A DNA stretch of 64,000 nucleotides from Gonocerus acuteangulatus. Its lineage: Eukaryota > Arthropoda > Insecta > Hemiptera > Coreidae. The position numbers and the translations under genes were made by a program. How positions within the stretch are numbered: position 1 is the stretch's first letter; every line of letters begins with the position of its first letter. The notes under the pieces were generated by a model. The model worked only from the letters and a program-made list of their open reading frames with translations, ran no database searches and was not told the DNA's origin. Below, piece by piece: positions 47,938 through 60,200 of this stretch. The stretch is taken from contig OX328126.1 of assembly GCA_946811695.1 (NCBI GenBank), positions 81,645,214 through 81,709,213 on the forward strand. The letters run 5' to 3'.

Positions 47938-48375
47938 CTAATTTATTTATAAATTTGTTTGTTTTTTTAATTATATATTTCATCTAACTGTGAGAAAACA
48001 ATTTATTAACAGAGATGCTGATAACTGTCCCAGAAGTGTGCTCTAAAGTGGGCTGTGGGTGCTCTGTAGAGGAGGAGCAAGCATGTAGCTTTTAAATGAA
48101 TTTAATTTTTTGCCAAAATGTATGATGCATTCAGGTTGTGAAGATTTCTGTAATGAAACTCAATTATACTTAAGTTTATTTGGTGTAGGGGAAAAAAAGT
48201 GGTACTTAGCTATCCCCTATGCTTAGATTTGCCTAAAAGTACATATTTTGAAGTTGCTCTTCTCTAAATTTTATCCCTAACAGCCTAATAAAATGAATGT
48301 GTCAATTACCAACGCGATTATTTTACGAAAAACGACAGCCTTTATTATTTTCTGCATAAATTTGTTGGACTTTTT

Positions 48376-48605
48376 GCACTAGCAAGTAACTGAACATTAA
48401 CAGTGAGATTCATGCACTATCTCATGCGGAACTGTTAAATTTATTCGTTATATGTGCAAATTTTAAGAATGAGGAATGCATCGAGAACAGTTAATAGTAT
48501 TACATTTAGTAACACTCAAAAATACATTTTGAATTAAACATCTCACCACCCATTTAGTAAAATATTACTTTTTTAAATTGAATACTTGCTGTTTTTCAGG
48601 TTTTT
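48376..48605 (+). repeat. Dispersed repeat D, copy 2
   Basis: Diverged counterpart of 22813-23040 (agtaactgaacattaacag, gaatacttgctgtttttcagg). Confidence 0.55.
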
Positions 48606-48738
48606 CTTAACCTTTTCGGTGCAATGTGGGCTAGCGAGGATAACGTCGTTGAAGGTGGGGTGCGCCCGCAACCTACTCCCTGCTCAGGCGGGACTCCCTC
48701 TCTAATAGCGGTCGTACGCACCCATCTTTTTTTTTTTA

Positions 48739-50600
48739 GCGCGGTTCCTCCCTCCCCCATAGGGAGGAACCCCGTTTATAAGGTTGATACAATGAAACAA
48801 TCCGGAAGTGCCGACTAGAAAATTTTGCGTTTCAGAACCCCTAGAAACCGAAAATAACGGTGGTTCAAATTTGTATATATATATATATATATATGTATAT
48901 ATTTATATATATATATATTTGTCTGTTCGCTCTCTAAATAGAAGACGAATGGTCCGATTGTGATGAAATTTGGTACAAAAATCCGTCGTCTAATTTGAAA
49001 GGTCAAGTTCGTTAGCCAGCAGAATCCGCCCACTGGAAGATGGCGTTTGGGGCGAAATTCGCGTAAAAAAAATCGTAACGCTTACGTTTTTGAGTTCATA
49101 AGCTTGTAAGTACTCGTTTTATAGGCTTCTTGGGCTAGGAAAACGAATGAAACCATTTTCAAGGCGATAGCTTTAACCGTTTTCGAGAAAATTGGAAAAA
49201 TAGTTTTTGAATACCGTTTTTGGTTTGGGTACTTACAATCATGGGATTCAGTTGAAACATTTTCTGCATGTTCTACTTTCATTAAAACTAATATGTTGAA
49301 ATTTTTGTTACGTTTAGAGTTAAGGAAGGGTTAGAATAAAATATTTTATTAACAGACATAAAAAGTTTTGGTAACTTTGTTTACTTTCCTTAATATCTCG
49401 AAAAAGATTGAGAATCTTGGTAAACGGAAGAATACAATTAGAAAGCTTATTAAATGCTCTTCAAAAATGGTTCTGATGAAAGTTTTGATTAAGCGATGTC
49501 AATCGGAGAAATAAGTGCTTAAAACTTTAAAGTAATTGATTCCGCTATTTCGAACTGTTCTTTTTGTCTTCGATTTTGGTACTTAGAATTATGGGATTCA
49601 GTTGAAACATTTTCTGCATGTTCGAATTGTATCAACACTAATATGTTGAAATTTTAGTTACGTTTGGAGTAAAGGAAGGGTTAGAATAAAATATTTTATT
49701 AACAGACAAGAAAAGTTTTGGTAACCTTTTATACTTTCGTTAGTATCTCGAAAACCGTTGAGAATCTTGGTAAACGGATGGTTTCCATTCGAAAGCTTAC
49801 TAAATGCTCTAGAAAACAGGTTCTGAAGAAAGTTTTGATTAGGCGATGTCAAACGGAGAAATAAGTACATATAACTTAGAAGTTTGATAAACGATAATTG
49901 ATTTCGGTAATTTATACGGTTCTTTTTGTCTGTTTTTATTTCTTGTTATTTTGTTATTGCTTCTAGGAGGAGGATGTATTTCTCAATAAAACAGGGGAAT
50001 AAATACAAATTCTTTGAACCTGTAACAGAACTGAAAACGTAAATATTCTCTGTGTAGTCAGTCCGGGTCGAGGTAGTAGGCCGGTTCAGGTAGGCTGGTA
50101 TTGCACTTCATAAATCAAGATTCATTGTTCTCATCAAGCATTCTAGGACAGCTGACAGTTACCTTTACCTGTAGGAAGTCATGCAGCCAAATTCTGTACT
50201 AGAAATATAATTATATTTTGTGGTTGAATGTGGCCGTAGTTCAATAAAAAATAACACTACTTTCTCATTTTCATGTACAATTTTATTTTGTTTAATTGCA
50301 TTTAAAAGTAAAATGGATATGTTTGCACTGCAAGTTAAGTAAATTAGAAATATATTCGTAGAAGAGTCTTCTTAGACCGAAACTTGGGACGGCAGAAAGA
50401 GTAATTTCTGCTTAGGATAGTTTCATCCCTAGCCGAAAGTCATGTTTTTTTTTGTTTTGTTTTTTTTCATATTTGTTTACATTAGGAATGATGCAAACAA
50501 AGTAATAACTGTTTCTATTCTAAGTCTACAAAATAACACTAGGGATATGAATGGAACCGCGCTAAGATGACGCAGTTCCTGCGAGTCGGACTTTTTTTAC
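48739..50600 (+). mobile_element. Repeat family A, full-length copy
   Basis: Starts agcgcggttcctccctcc with the hairpin partner atagggaggaacc; ends ggaaccgcgctaagatgacg then cagttcctgcgagtcggac. Two internal direct repeats (around 49210-49560 and 49570-49930) carry the phrase acattttctgcatgttc. The module gaatggtccgattgtgatg follows (TA)n at 48875-48920. No transposase frame. Confidence 0.75.
48875..48920. repeat. (TA)n microsatellite in family A
   Basis: TA tract at the family's usual position, with tgta and ttta interruptions. Confidence 0.9.
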
Positions 50601-50905
50601 ACTAGGACACTTGGTACTAATCATCATTTCCATGTTTATTTTACGTGGATGATGACACGTATTACTTGAAAAAATGTATTTACTACATTTGGTTATGAAA
50701 CAAACCTACAATAACCATTTAAAACAAAATTTACGTATTTTTCCTCCCTATATTTCTCTTTCTATTTCATTCGGAAACCAACACACATTCCATTTATAAG
50801 ATTGCAGCTGACAATGTGTGTTCTCCACTTGAAACAGTACTGTTAATTGTTTTTTTATTATTATAATAACCTATTGCTTCATTATTTACAGTTTCACTAA
50901 AAAAA
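50601..50905. other. Unannotated AT-rich sequence
   Basis: Nothing identifiable. Confidence 0.4.
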
Positions 50906-50909
50906 AAAA

Positions 50910-51487
50910 AAGTCCCCAAGAACATTTTTGCTGAGCACACATCTCACAGACGCATGTTACTCTTAGCGAGGTTCCATTTTTTTAAAAAAAGGAAGATTTA
51001 AGGCGCGACAACAGGAAACTGACAGTATCCTAAGTGGAAATTACTCCATCCTCTGTCACAACGTTCACTCTTGGAAACACTGATTCACAGTTTCTTACCT
51101 TGTTTTACTAAAATACTCATTTTACTGTTAAATGCAATGAAAAACAACAACAAACAATTAAAACGTTAAGTAAACACATACAAAACCCAGTTCAAAAGAG
51201 CAAAACTAACAATTTCGAAGTTTCAAGCACTTATTTCTCAGATTGACATCACCTCATCAAAAATTACATCAGAACCTTTTTTGTAGAAAATTTAATAAGC
51301 TTTCGAATGATTGTTACCTTCCACTTACCATGATTTCCCAATCGTTTTCGAGATACTTTAGAAAATATGCTAAGATCCAAAAACTTTTCATATCTATTAT
51401 TACAAATATTTGTGTAGTACTTCCTTACCTCCACACCCAACCTCATAAGCGGGTTTCCTCCCTATGGAGGGAGGGAGGAACAGCGCT
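50910..51487 (-). mobile_element. Repeat family A, deleted minus-strand copy
   Basis: The right end (ataagcgggtttcctcccta... gagggaggaacagcgct) is the family 5' hairpin in complement. 51200-51420 matches the internal repeat (gaaccttttttgtag, ttaccatgatttccc). The left end near 50910-50990 (aagtccccaag... cttagcgaggttcc) matches the opposite terminus. The (TA)n module is missing. Confidence 0.6.
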
Positions 51488-51732
51488 AAAGCAAATGGTG
51501 AAAAAGGAAACAAAAAAAAAACAAAAAAAACTTTCGAATTTTCTATTAAAGCTGTTTTACTTGAAAAATATTTATAGCAGTTAATCCTATAATAATAAAA
51601 TAAATCTAAAATACTTGGATACCTATTTGTTATCCATATTTATCTGAAACAATAGAGAATAAAAATGTATGTTGAATAGGTAGAACAAATTCGGGAAGAA
51701 CGTGTAATGGAGGAAGGATTGTATAGAACAAA

Positions 51733-52798
51733 GGACCCCGCCCTTTCCTAATGGAAAATGGCTTTCGGTCGAATTGAACGAAACTATGCTCATTGGATAG
51801 AGAAAGTCTTTCTGAACAAAAGTCTCCATGGGCACAAAACCAAAAAGTTAAAACTTTTGGTACTTTTGGGTATCCGAAGTTTTCCATTTTTAATTTTTGC
51901 AAAATCTCGAGATCTCTGGTTGAAAGGTTTCCCAAGCCTTTTGCCCAGTAAAAAAAAAAATACTTATCAATTATTTTTCGAAGACCTTTCGAACGACACC
52001 ACATTTGACAATCCTACGCCCCCCCCGCCCCCACACACGGGGGTGGGGGGGTAGCGTTTTTTTGCAATAATCGTCTATCCATTGTCATTTGAAGATCTTT
52101 TCGAAGGCAATTCCCTGAAACCTTGCCTCACACCCTTACCCCACCCCCACCCCACCTCTAGCTCGTATGTTTCAAAAAAAGGGCATTTTTCGCTAAAAAA
52201 GTGTTCTGTTAGCAGACTTTAACATTAGTAGCCCTGAAAAGGGCCGCTTTTTGTCTCTTAGACTACTGTCAACTGTTTTGACTTTTCGTTTGCTAACGAT
52301 CAGCTGCATCTAACGTATGATTCAGAAAGCAAGAAGTCGGATATTTGATGTTATGATGATGACGAGCATATCCCAAGGGGTTAGGGGTGGGGTAAGGGTG
52401 TGAGGCAAGGCTCTAGTGTATTGCAGTCAAAAAGATCTTCAAATGATAATGGATAGACGATTATTGCAAAAAAAAAAAGCTTCCCCCCCGCCGCCCCCGT
52501 GGGTGGGGGGGGGGGGGGGGGGGGGGGTAGGAGTGTCAAATGTGGTGTCGTTCGAAAGGTCTTCAAAAAAGAATTGATACGTATTTTTTTGCTTGGGAAA
52601 CCTTTCAAGCAGAGATCTCGAGATTTTGCAAAAATTAAAAATGGAAAACTTCGGATACCCAAAAGTACCAAAAGTTTTAACTTTCGGGTTTTGTGCCCAT
52701 GGTGACTTTTGTTCAGAAAGACTTTCTCTATCCAATGAGCATAGTTTCGTTTAATTTGACCGAAAGCCATTTTCCATTAGGAAAGGGCGGGGTCCTTT
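51733..52798. mobile_element. Long inverted repeat (foldback element), about 1.07 kb
   Basis: The arms 51733-52150 and 52376-52798 are inverted copies, starting aaggaccccgccctttccta at the left and ending with its complement at the right. Shared landmarks: tctcgagat, catttgaagatctttt/aaaagatcttcaaatg, and C/G-runs near the inner part (52017-52052, 52484-52527). The spacer of about 225 bp is unique. No gene is encoded; the frames on both strands are arm sequence. Confidence 0.85.
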
Positions 52799-53279
52799 AC
52801 TAAGAAGAGCTCATGAATTAAGGAAATATAAAAAATAAAAATTGAGGGAAAATTCACCAGGAAGTACAATGCAGTTAGAAGTGTACTGTAGACAGTAGCA
52901 ATGTAGGAAGAAATAAATAGAAAACAGAGCAGCTGAAAGAGAGACAATGATTAAGGGAAGAATTTTATGGAAGATATCATTCAATACACACAATAGGAAG
53001 AATGGCTTATCTAAAAAAAAATAAAAAGTAAGAAAATATTTACCTAAGATTAAAATAAATATTACATTTTAAATAGAGAGTATCATAAATTAAAAATAAT
53101 AAGCCATTGTTTTTTTTCTTTTATTACCAACAGAGAAACAATCTAAACTTTATCTACTAGGTTTGTTGAAATGTTCATTCAAGATGGATTTGTAAATTAG
53201 TAACTAATTAGGTTCAATCTTATGGCTGAAATTAGTAATGGAGTTTCGGGAATAAATATAAATTGTGAAGTATTTCTAT
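52799..53279. other. Unannotated AT-rich sequence
   Basis: No exon or repeat is recognised. Confidence 0.4.
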
Positions 53280-53860
53280 AACTCCCTCTCCCTCTCTTTC
53301 CTCTTCTCTATCTCCCTCTCCCTCCTATTCTCCCTTTCCAACTACCTCCCTTTCTTCATCTCCCCTTCCCTCCTCTTCTCAACTTCATCTCCCCTTCTCC
53401 CTCTCTCTCCTATCTCTGCATTATCCAACACCCTCCCTTCTCCCTCTTTCTCTTCCTCCTCTTCTCCATCCCCTATCCATTTCCAACTCCCTCCCAATCA
53501 CCATCTCCCTGCCCCTCCTCTTCTTCCTCTCCAATTCCCTACCATTCTCTCTGCCTCTCCCTCCTCTTCTCCATCTTCCTCTCCCTCCTCTTCTCCATTC
53601 CCCTATCCATTTCTAACTCCCTCCCCACCACCATCTCCCTAACCCTCCTTTTCTTCTCTCCAATTTCCTACCCTCTCGCTGCCTCTCCCTCCTCTTCTAC
53701 ATCTCTATCTCCATCTCCATCTCTGTCTTCCTCCTGCCATTTAAATCCTTCCCCTTTTTTCCCAACTCCTTCTCCAGCACCCACCCCATCTCAAACTCCC
53801 TCTCCTTCTCTCTCCCCCTTCTTCCTCTTTCTTGCCATTTTCCTCTCTTGCTCTCTCTGT
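53280..53860. repeat. Polypyrimidine (CT-rich) tract, about 580 bp
   Basis: Nearly all C/T on the plus strand, built of imperfect ctccctctcc / ctcctcttctcc units with occasional A. The Ser/Pro-rich frame across it (53265-53642) is an artefact of composition. It lies just downstream of the calpain stop, where it is a purine tract on the transcribed sense strand. Confidence 0.95.
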
Positions 53861-54031
53861 GTGTCTCATTATTAATGTTAACCTAAAGCTTGTGCCTATT
53901 GATATTTCTTTTTTATCAGTCAGTTAGTTTTACGATTCTAGGGTATTTATAGAATCCAAGATTGATGTGTATTGTGATTGATAAAAGTCAACATTATTGA
54001 TAAAGGTAAGGTAGATTTTGGAATCCGAGGC

Positions 54032-54220
54032 TCAGACTGCCATTAGATTATCCTCGGTGAGTATGATGAGGTGGATGGTACCAACTGGTTCAGGATCCGA
54101 TTCCTTCGATGCTTTATGGAGAAGCACTGCATCTAACGGTGTTGGACTGTGGGTTATTCCTGCAGGCAGTTCGCACTCGCCTAAAAGCCCATCAGGGAAC
54201 AGTCTATTCTTACTCCACAC
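54032..54220 (-). CDS. Calpain-type exon e: C2 end and stop
   Basis: Acceptor atcttctacag, phase 0. VWSKNRLFPDGLLGECELP is the last C2 loop region (calpain-5 has VWN...FLG here), ending GTIHLIILTEDNLMAV and TGA. Confidence 0.92.
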   Translation of the reverse strand: MWSKNRLFPDGLLGECELPAGITHSPTPLDAVLLHKASKESDPEPVGTIHLIILTEDNLMAV

Positions 54221-57200
54221 CTGTAGAAGATAGATTATGACATTATGTAAGTTTACTGAATGGAATACTAGGCAAAAATAATTAAAATCCCTAAACTTCA
54301 GGAAACACAACCTTCCAGCACACAATAAAACCCAGTTTGCAATGTATGCTTCAAAGGTTTCAAGCCACTTTTTTTTTTCTTTTTTTTCTTTTTTTTTTTA
54401 AGGCGCATCAACATCTCGGCCATTATCTCCAACATCCAGGTGAAGCGAGGAATTTTCTCAAAGAGCCGTGAGATGAGACAATTCCTGCTGCAGGTGGGAC
54501 TTGAACCTACCATCTCTCACATGAGAATCTAAGACGTTAGCCACTAGAGCACGGGGACCTTCAAGCCACATCTTGGCCATCTTACTCAATTATATAACTA
54601 ATTTCGTTTCCTAACTTTTTTTTTTGCAAAGTAAGTAAATTTATAAGTCTAGTGAATGATAGGTTTAACATTTAAAATTAAAACTAAAAATAATCTATCA
54701 ACATATACATCTCTTTTCAGCAACTCATAAAAAAAAAAAAAAAAAAAAATGGTTTATTCCCTCATAATAAAATTGGTATATAATAGTATTCATAAACAAT
54801 TTATTAGATTTAAAAACATTGATGTGATCTAATAAAAATTAGAGCCATTAATAAATATTGCTCTGATTCATCCATATCAAACAACAACAAATGTTAGCAA
54901 CAAATGTTTTTGTTAGATGTGCAATAGTTTTTTTTTTTTTTTTTTTTTTTTTATAAACACTTTTATTTATTTATTTCATCAGCATAAGCAAAAGCTAACA
55001 AACATCTTTGTTTTACTTATCCTGTAAATTCTGACTATCTAATACCTAAAGTTGCTTATGTAAATAAATAGCAATTTTTCAGCAAATTTCAACACGTTAG
55101 TTTTGTGTTTTTATTATTTATCTATTTTAGGAGAAAAATGCAGTAAATCTTCAAACTTATGGTTTAAATTAACACAAATATTGCTGACTTCCCATTAGAT
55201 AACGTTACGGTGGTTAGTGCACTTGGTCTTTCATTTAAGGTAGAGTGTAATCTGCAAAGTATTTTTGAGGAAAATGTATATACAAACACATAGAAATATA
55301 TATACATTAAAACATCCGGTTTTTTCTGGCCTATGGGTTATGAAACATCCACCTTTCTCACAACCACTTGTGGATTGTTTCTTTGGCTTGACGTCATAAT
55401 CAGGTATTTCTTACAATAGGGAATACTTACTGACAGCAGCCACCATATTGATGATTTACTTACACATTTAAAAAACATAAACCTGTATGACAAAATATAA
55501 AATCTGTTAAGTCTTTTAGTTAAGAACAAAATAATTTTACGTTTAATCTAATATTTCAATTGTTGTGTTATTTTTTTTCTATTTATTATATATTTTGTTT
55601 CTTTTTCATTATTATTTATATATGTACATACTAATAAAGTGTACTTAACTGGCGTAGGATAATAACATACCTATGAACAGCATATAGCTACAAAGTTCCT
55701 CGATGCAATTCACCCCAAAGTGGTGCATCGTTAAACCAAATAAATAAACATAATTACAATAGGGAGGGAGGAAACATGCTGATATGAAGAATGCAGTAGT
55801 AACTATACTATCTTTTTTTTTTTTTTTTGCCATTAGCGCTGTATACTATCTTCTTGATTATAATAAAAAGAATGAAGTTACATTTTAATCCTTTTTAGGT
55901 AGATGGAAAATGAGTCCATGTGCGAAATTCCGGGAGAAATATTCTCTTACACCCCCTCTCCATTTCGTTTGGCCATTTGAAAAGCTGTTTTATAAACTAA
56001 ATTTTATATGAAACAGTATAAAAACTGATTATATCTCGTTTAGGACCAATAAAGGTTTTGAGAGGTCAGGCACGGGAGATAGTGTTTAATTTTAACACTT
56101 AGCCAAAGCTAAGGCTGAAAACAATTTAAACTATATCTTACTTCAAATTGGTGGTGCATTTGGAGGGAATAGGGCACGGCCTATATTCCCAGTGCAGTAA
56201 AATTCATGGAAATACCTTATCACTGGAAGGTTTAAATTGTTTTCCTCCTTAGTTTGGACTAAGTATTGACAAACATTAAGCCTTTCTGTATCCAGAGAGC
56301 TGCAAGAAGTGTTTTCCTGTACGAGATACTCGAACTCAGCCGCGAGCCCCCAGTATGGGATACTTTTGCCACATTCGGTCACAGCGCCTTGACATTCAGC
56401 GATCTCCTCACGGAATTTAAAAAAAATAAAAACAGACAGGGTTAATGGCCTGAGAGGGCAACGAATTTTAATTCCCCTCAATATCTCACACACCCAAAAA
56501 TTTCATTCAAATACCCTTAGTAATAGGCAGGAATACTAGAAGAACGCTACAGTAACGCTAGATAGCTCTAAAGTCGAGAAATGAGAAGAGAAAGAATGCG
56601 AGAGATACGAGGTGCTCTCGACTGCTGGACTAGTCAACAGTAAGTGGGTCCCGTCTTCCTTTGACTTGTACACACATCAACAATGCACAGGTCCCAACTG
56701 CTCTCGACTGCTGGAAAAGTCAACTGTAGAGAAAGGGTTAAGCACTATTTCCCTTGCATGACCTCACAAAGCCATCCATAGTCCCAAACGAGACGTAATC
56801 AATTTTTATAGGATTTCAAGCAATGTGTGTAAAAGTCATAATAGAAGGGAGATTGAAAAAAAAAATTTCTGTCAGTAATTCGCCTTTTGAAATTGAACTT
56901 TTCTTTCTACCTGTATTGGCTGTAGTTGTATATATGTTTAATTAAGTTGAATAACGATTTTTGATCCATTCACTAAAACTGCTCTGGTTTAGAGTCCATA
57001 AACTGATGGTTTAGAGCTGCAGCTTTCATACAATCACACAGTACTCTTAAGCTTGAGGATCACATTAATAGATTTACAAGAAATAATGAAAATTTCTTCA
57101 CCAACACACCCTAATTATGATAGATTTCTGTGGTCTCTTCCTGTAGAAGATATATGCCATGTTCCAGACAGGTTGGGCGTCATTACCTGCTGAGTCAGTT

Positions 57201-60200
57201 CTTACTTTTTTCCCTTCACACACAATCGAGCAGTAAGGATTTACATCTGCAATAAAAGCAAAACCAATATTTACATTATTTTATAAAGTAAAAAAAGTTA
57301 CATATTCTTTGTAGATTTGGTCAATATTTCCTTAATAGTCAAGATAGCAGTGACTGATCCTCGCATTTATAGGAACAAGTAGGCTTTTGGTGCATCACGA
57401 CGCCAGTTTTTGATGGAGCTGGATTTGGGCTCAGGTGTGTTTGGGTAGACTCCAAGGTTAGGGGCACTGGAGTAGACCAGTGAGCATCTTTATAATTAAT
57501 TTTGATAAAGTACCTAATAGACTTCTCAAATGTCTGAGTATTGCGGATAAGTGCGATATTTGGGTGTCTGAGGGACTTGAGTTCCTATCTGTCTGGAAAT
57601 GAGTGACAGGCTTGTGGTTGGATCTAAAAATGTCCAAACCAGAACAATTTGACACTATTTGGAGAATCTGATTAACTTTATTTTAATTTTTACTATGTGA
57701 ATTTTTTTTTTTTTTTTTTTTTTTACGGCGCATCTACATCTAGGTCATTAGCGCTGACATCCAGGGTGCAGCGAGGAATTTTACCAGCGAGCCGTGGGAT
57801 GATAAAATTCCTGCCAGAGGTTGGGAATCGAACCCACCATCTCCCGCTTATGAATCCAAGGCGCTAGCCATTAGACCACGGGAGACCCCTACTATGTGAA
57901 TATTTTCTTTTCTTTTACATTTTTTTTCCTTTTCTATCAATGTCAGTGTGGCAAAATCAAATTTATTTTTCCTTTTGATTACAGAGTGCATTCAATGACT
58001 ATTAATTAAATTACACCTGAAATATAACATATAAGTAGTTAAAGAAACTTACTTGATAACATTTTGTTTGTAATGTCAGCGCTCTCTATAATCACCACTG
58101 TAACCCACTCGTATTCAGGGAAGATGCAGGAACAAGGATTAAAGCTCTTTGGAGAATCATTATTCAATTCTCTGTAAGAATATAACAAAGAATATATTCT
58201 CTGTTAAATATAAACTTAATTTATTTTTAAGGTTTTTATGACACATTTTTACCGATAAGATCAAAATTTCAGAGGGGGTTGCAGCTCCCCCGCTTATGTA
58301 TGCCCAAGACAGACTATTAACATACATGATAAAAATACAGGTACATTGAAATGCTGGGCATTTAAGCCAATAAATCTCTATTTAAGAGCCTTAAAAATAT
58401 AGGAAAGACCATGTTTTTAAGATTCTTCATGCAACTCTCCCAGCCTCCCAGATGTTGCATTACAGAGACCCCAAATATTCTAAATAAGACAGTGAGTGAA
58501 AGAGAAGAAGAATTGGAAAAAATATATACATACAACGCAAGCAATTGTTCCCTCTTTTTCTTTTCCGGCCTTAAAAATAAATAAATAAAATGAAATTTTG
58601 AATTTCCCTTACTTTTTTTTCATATTTAAATTCCCTAAGATTTCCGTCATCCTGACACCATATATTGGATTCTAGAGTAACAACTAGTTAGTGGAACCAC
58701 TCCTCTCCCAGCCACTAAAGCCCACCGGGACCACCCATCTTAGAGGCACTATAATGGCTGTTAGCAGCATAGGGGTTAAAACCACAGACTGATACTGAAT
58801 CTGACAAAGAACATAACACTAATAAAGACAAGTACCTGGAGGAAAATGACTTATGCTGAGGAATTGAACAATTATTCAAATACATTATTCTTAATAATAA
58901 ATTAGAAGATATTTTATATATTACCTAATTTGGATTTGCTGTTTTTTGGAAAATGCCCTTATTATAAAAGACAAGACGTCCCCTTGACGGAAAGTAGTGG
59001 GTATGATTATATAGTTGGCAGGATAGAGCCATCCTCTGTAAGCAAGCTCTCTCTTCCGGCGATGGTCAACACTTACTACAGTAGGGGTGTGAGGCCACAG
59101 CTTATGGAGTCTACAGTTTCTGTTTTCTTCAACCTATATTGGAATCAGGGCACCACAATCATTGTTCTTTCTCATAGCTAACAATAATTATTAGAATACT
59201 TATTTTATAATGCTAAAATAACAATCAGTTCACATCCACACTTGTTTTTAATTTTGGACAATACTGTATGCATCCTTCTAAGGTGTTTAAATCACAGCAT
59301 GAATAAAACAAACACTTCGTTTAATATTTAAAAAAAACTACTTCGGGGTTTTTTTTTTTCATCTTAAGCCCCTTAACCCTTAATTAGTGGTGTCGGGTCA
59401 TATTGACCCGAATGTATTTGTTTATTCGACCTTTGCCCTTTGAAATCTTTGTATTTCAATAAATATTATTGTTTATTAATTATTATTTATTGAAATTACT
59501 TTACCCAAAAAAAATCAATTTAAAGTTTGTTTCACTGGGGCCCCGACACTATTAGTTATGGAAGAAAAAGCATGCCACTAATTAAGGGTTAAAAGTGTCT
59601 GCCTTATTTATTATTCGTTGTAAAATTGCCTTAATTTTACATTAAAGATGATTGGCTTCTGAATAAAACATTTTTCTTGGGCCAACCATACTTTTTTTGC
59701 ACCTTTCCCCAATGTGCAGTACCTGGTGTTGCACCGTGTCAGCCAACACATATTTACCTTCTTATCTACCCAAGAAGTGCACTGTAGCAAAACTTCAAGG
59801 TGCATAAAAAACTTCATCAAACGTGCATTACTAGCTCTCTGACTATTATGTTTACCTGCTGTAGTGTATATTTGTATTCTTTATTATTAATAATTATAAG
59901 AGTCTCTAAAGAGTTGAAGTATTTATTGAGAGTTTTATTTATATTTCTTCAAGTATTTTTAATAGGAATTGCAGCCCAGCTATTTTAAAGTACAGAGCTT
60001 TTCTATATTCTGGCAAAGAAATTTCTGTTTATTGAAATATTTTTCCTAAGAATTGGAGCTCAGGTATTTTAAAGTATAGTGCTTTTTCTGTGCTCTAGCA
60101 AAAGAAATCCTATTTCTTGATATATTTTTCCTTGGAAATTTAGCTCAGTTATTTCCATGCTCTAGCTAAGAAAATCCCATTTCTTGAAAATTCCTAAACC

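Larger units (their letters stand above)
45167..47960 (+). other. Probable 3' UTR of u-shaped
   Basis: There is no coding signal downstream of the stop. The stretch is AT-rich with a Penelope-type palindrome at 45611-46261. The first AATAAA followed by a GT/T-rich element is at 47932-47937 (caataaactaatt... tttgtttgttttttt), making a 3' UTR of about 2.8 kb plausible. Transcript data would be needed to fix the end. Confidence 0.5.
54221..57109 (-). other. Last intron of the calpain-type gene
   Basis: It contains a SINE (54369-54559), a 27-bp SINE stub (55815-55841), poly(A/T) runs at 54728-54750 and 54930-54952, and a minus frame at 56143-56493 (116 codons) that reads like protein (CGKSIPYWGLAAEFEYLVQ) but is not recognised and does not splice in phase with the C2 exons; it may be a retroelement relic. 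Confidence 0.7.

Noticed and set aside
53265..53642. 125-codon Ser/Pro/Leu-rich frame
   Set aside because: It is the translation of a polypyrimidine tract.
56143..56493. 116-codon minus-strand frame as a calpain exon
   Set aside because: Protein-like, but it does not fit the C2 domain, and exons d and e already join in phase across it.
57703..57889. tRNA gene (A and B boxes)
   Set aside because: The tRNA-like head lacks a full cloverleaf and is followed by SINE body, poly(A) and target duplications in every copy.
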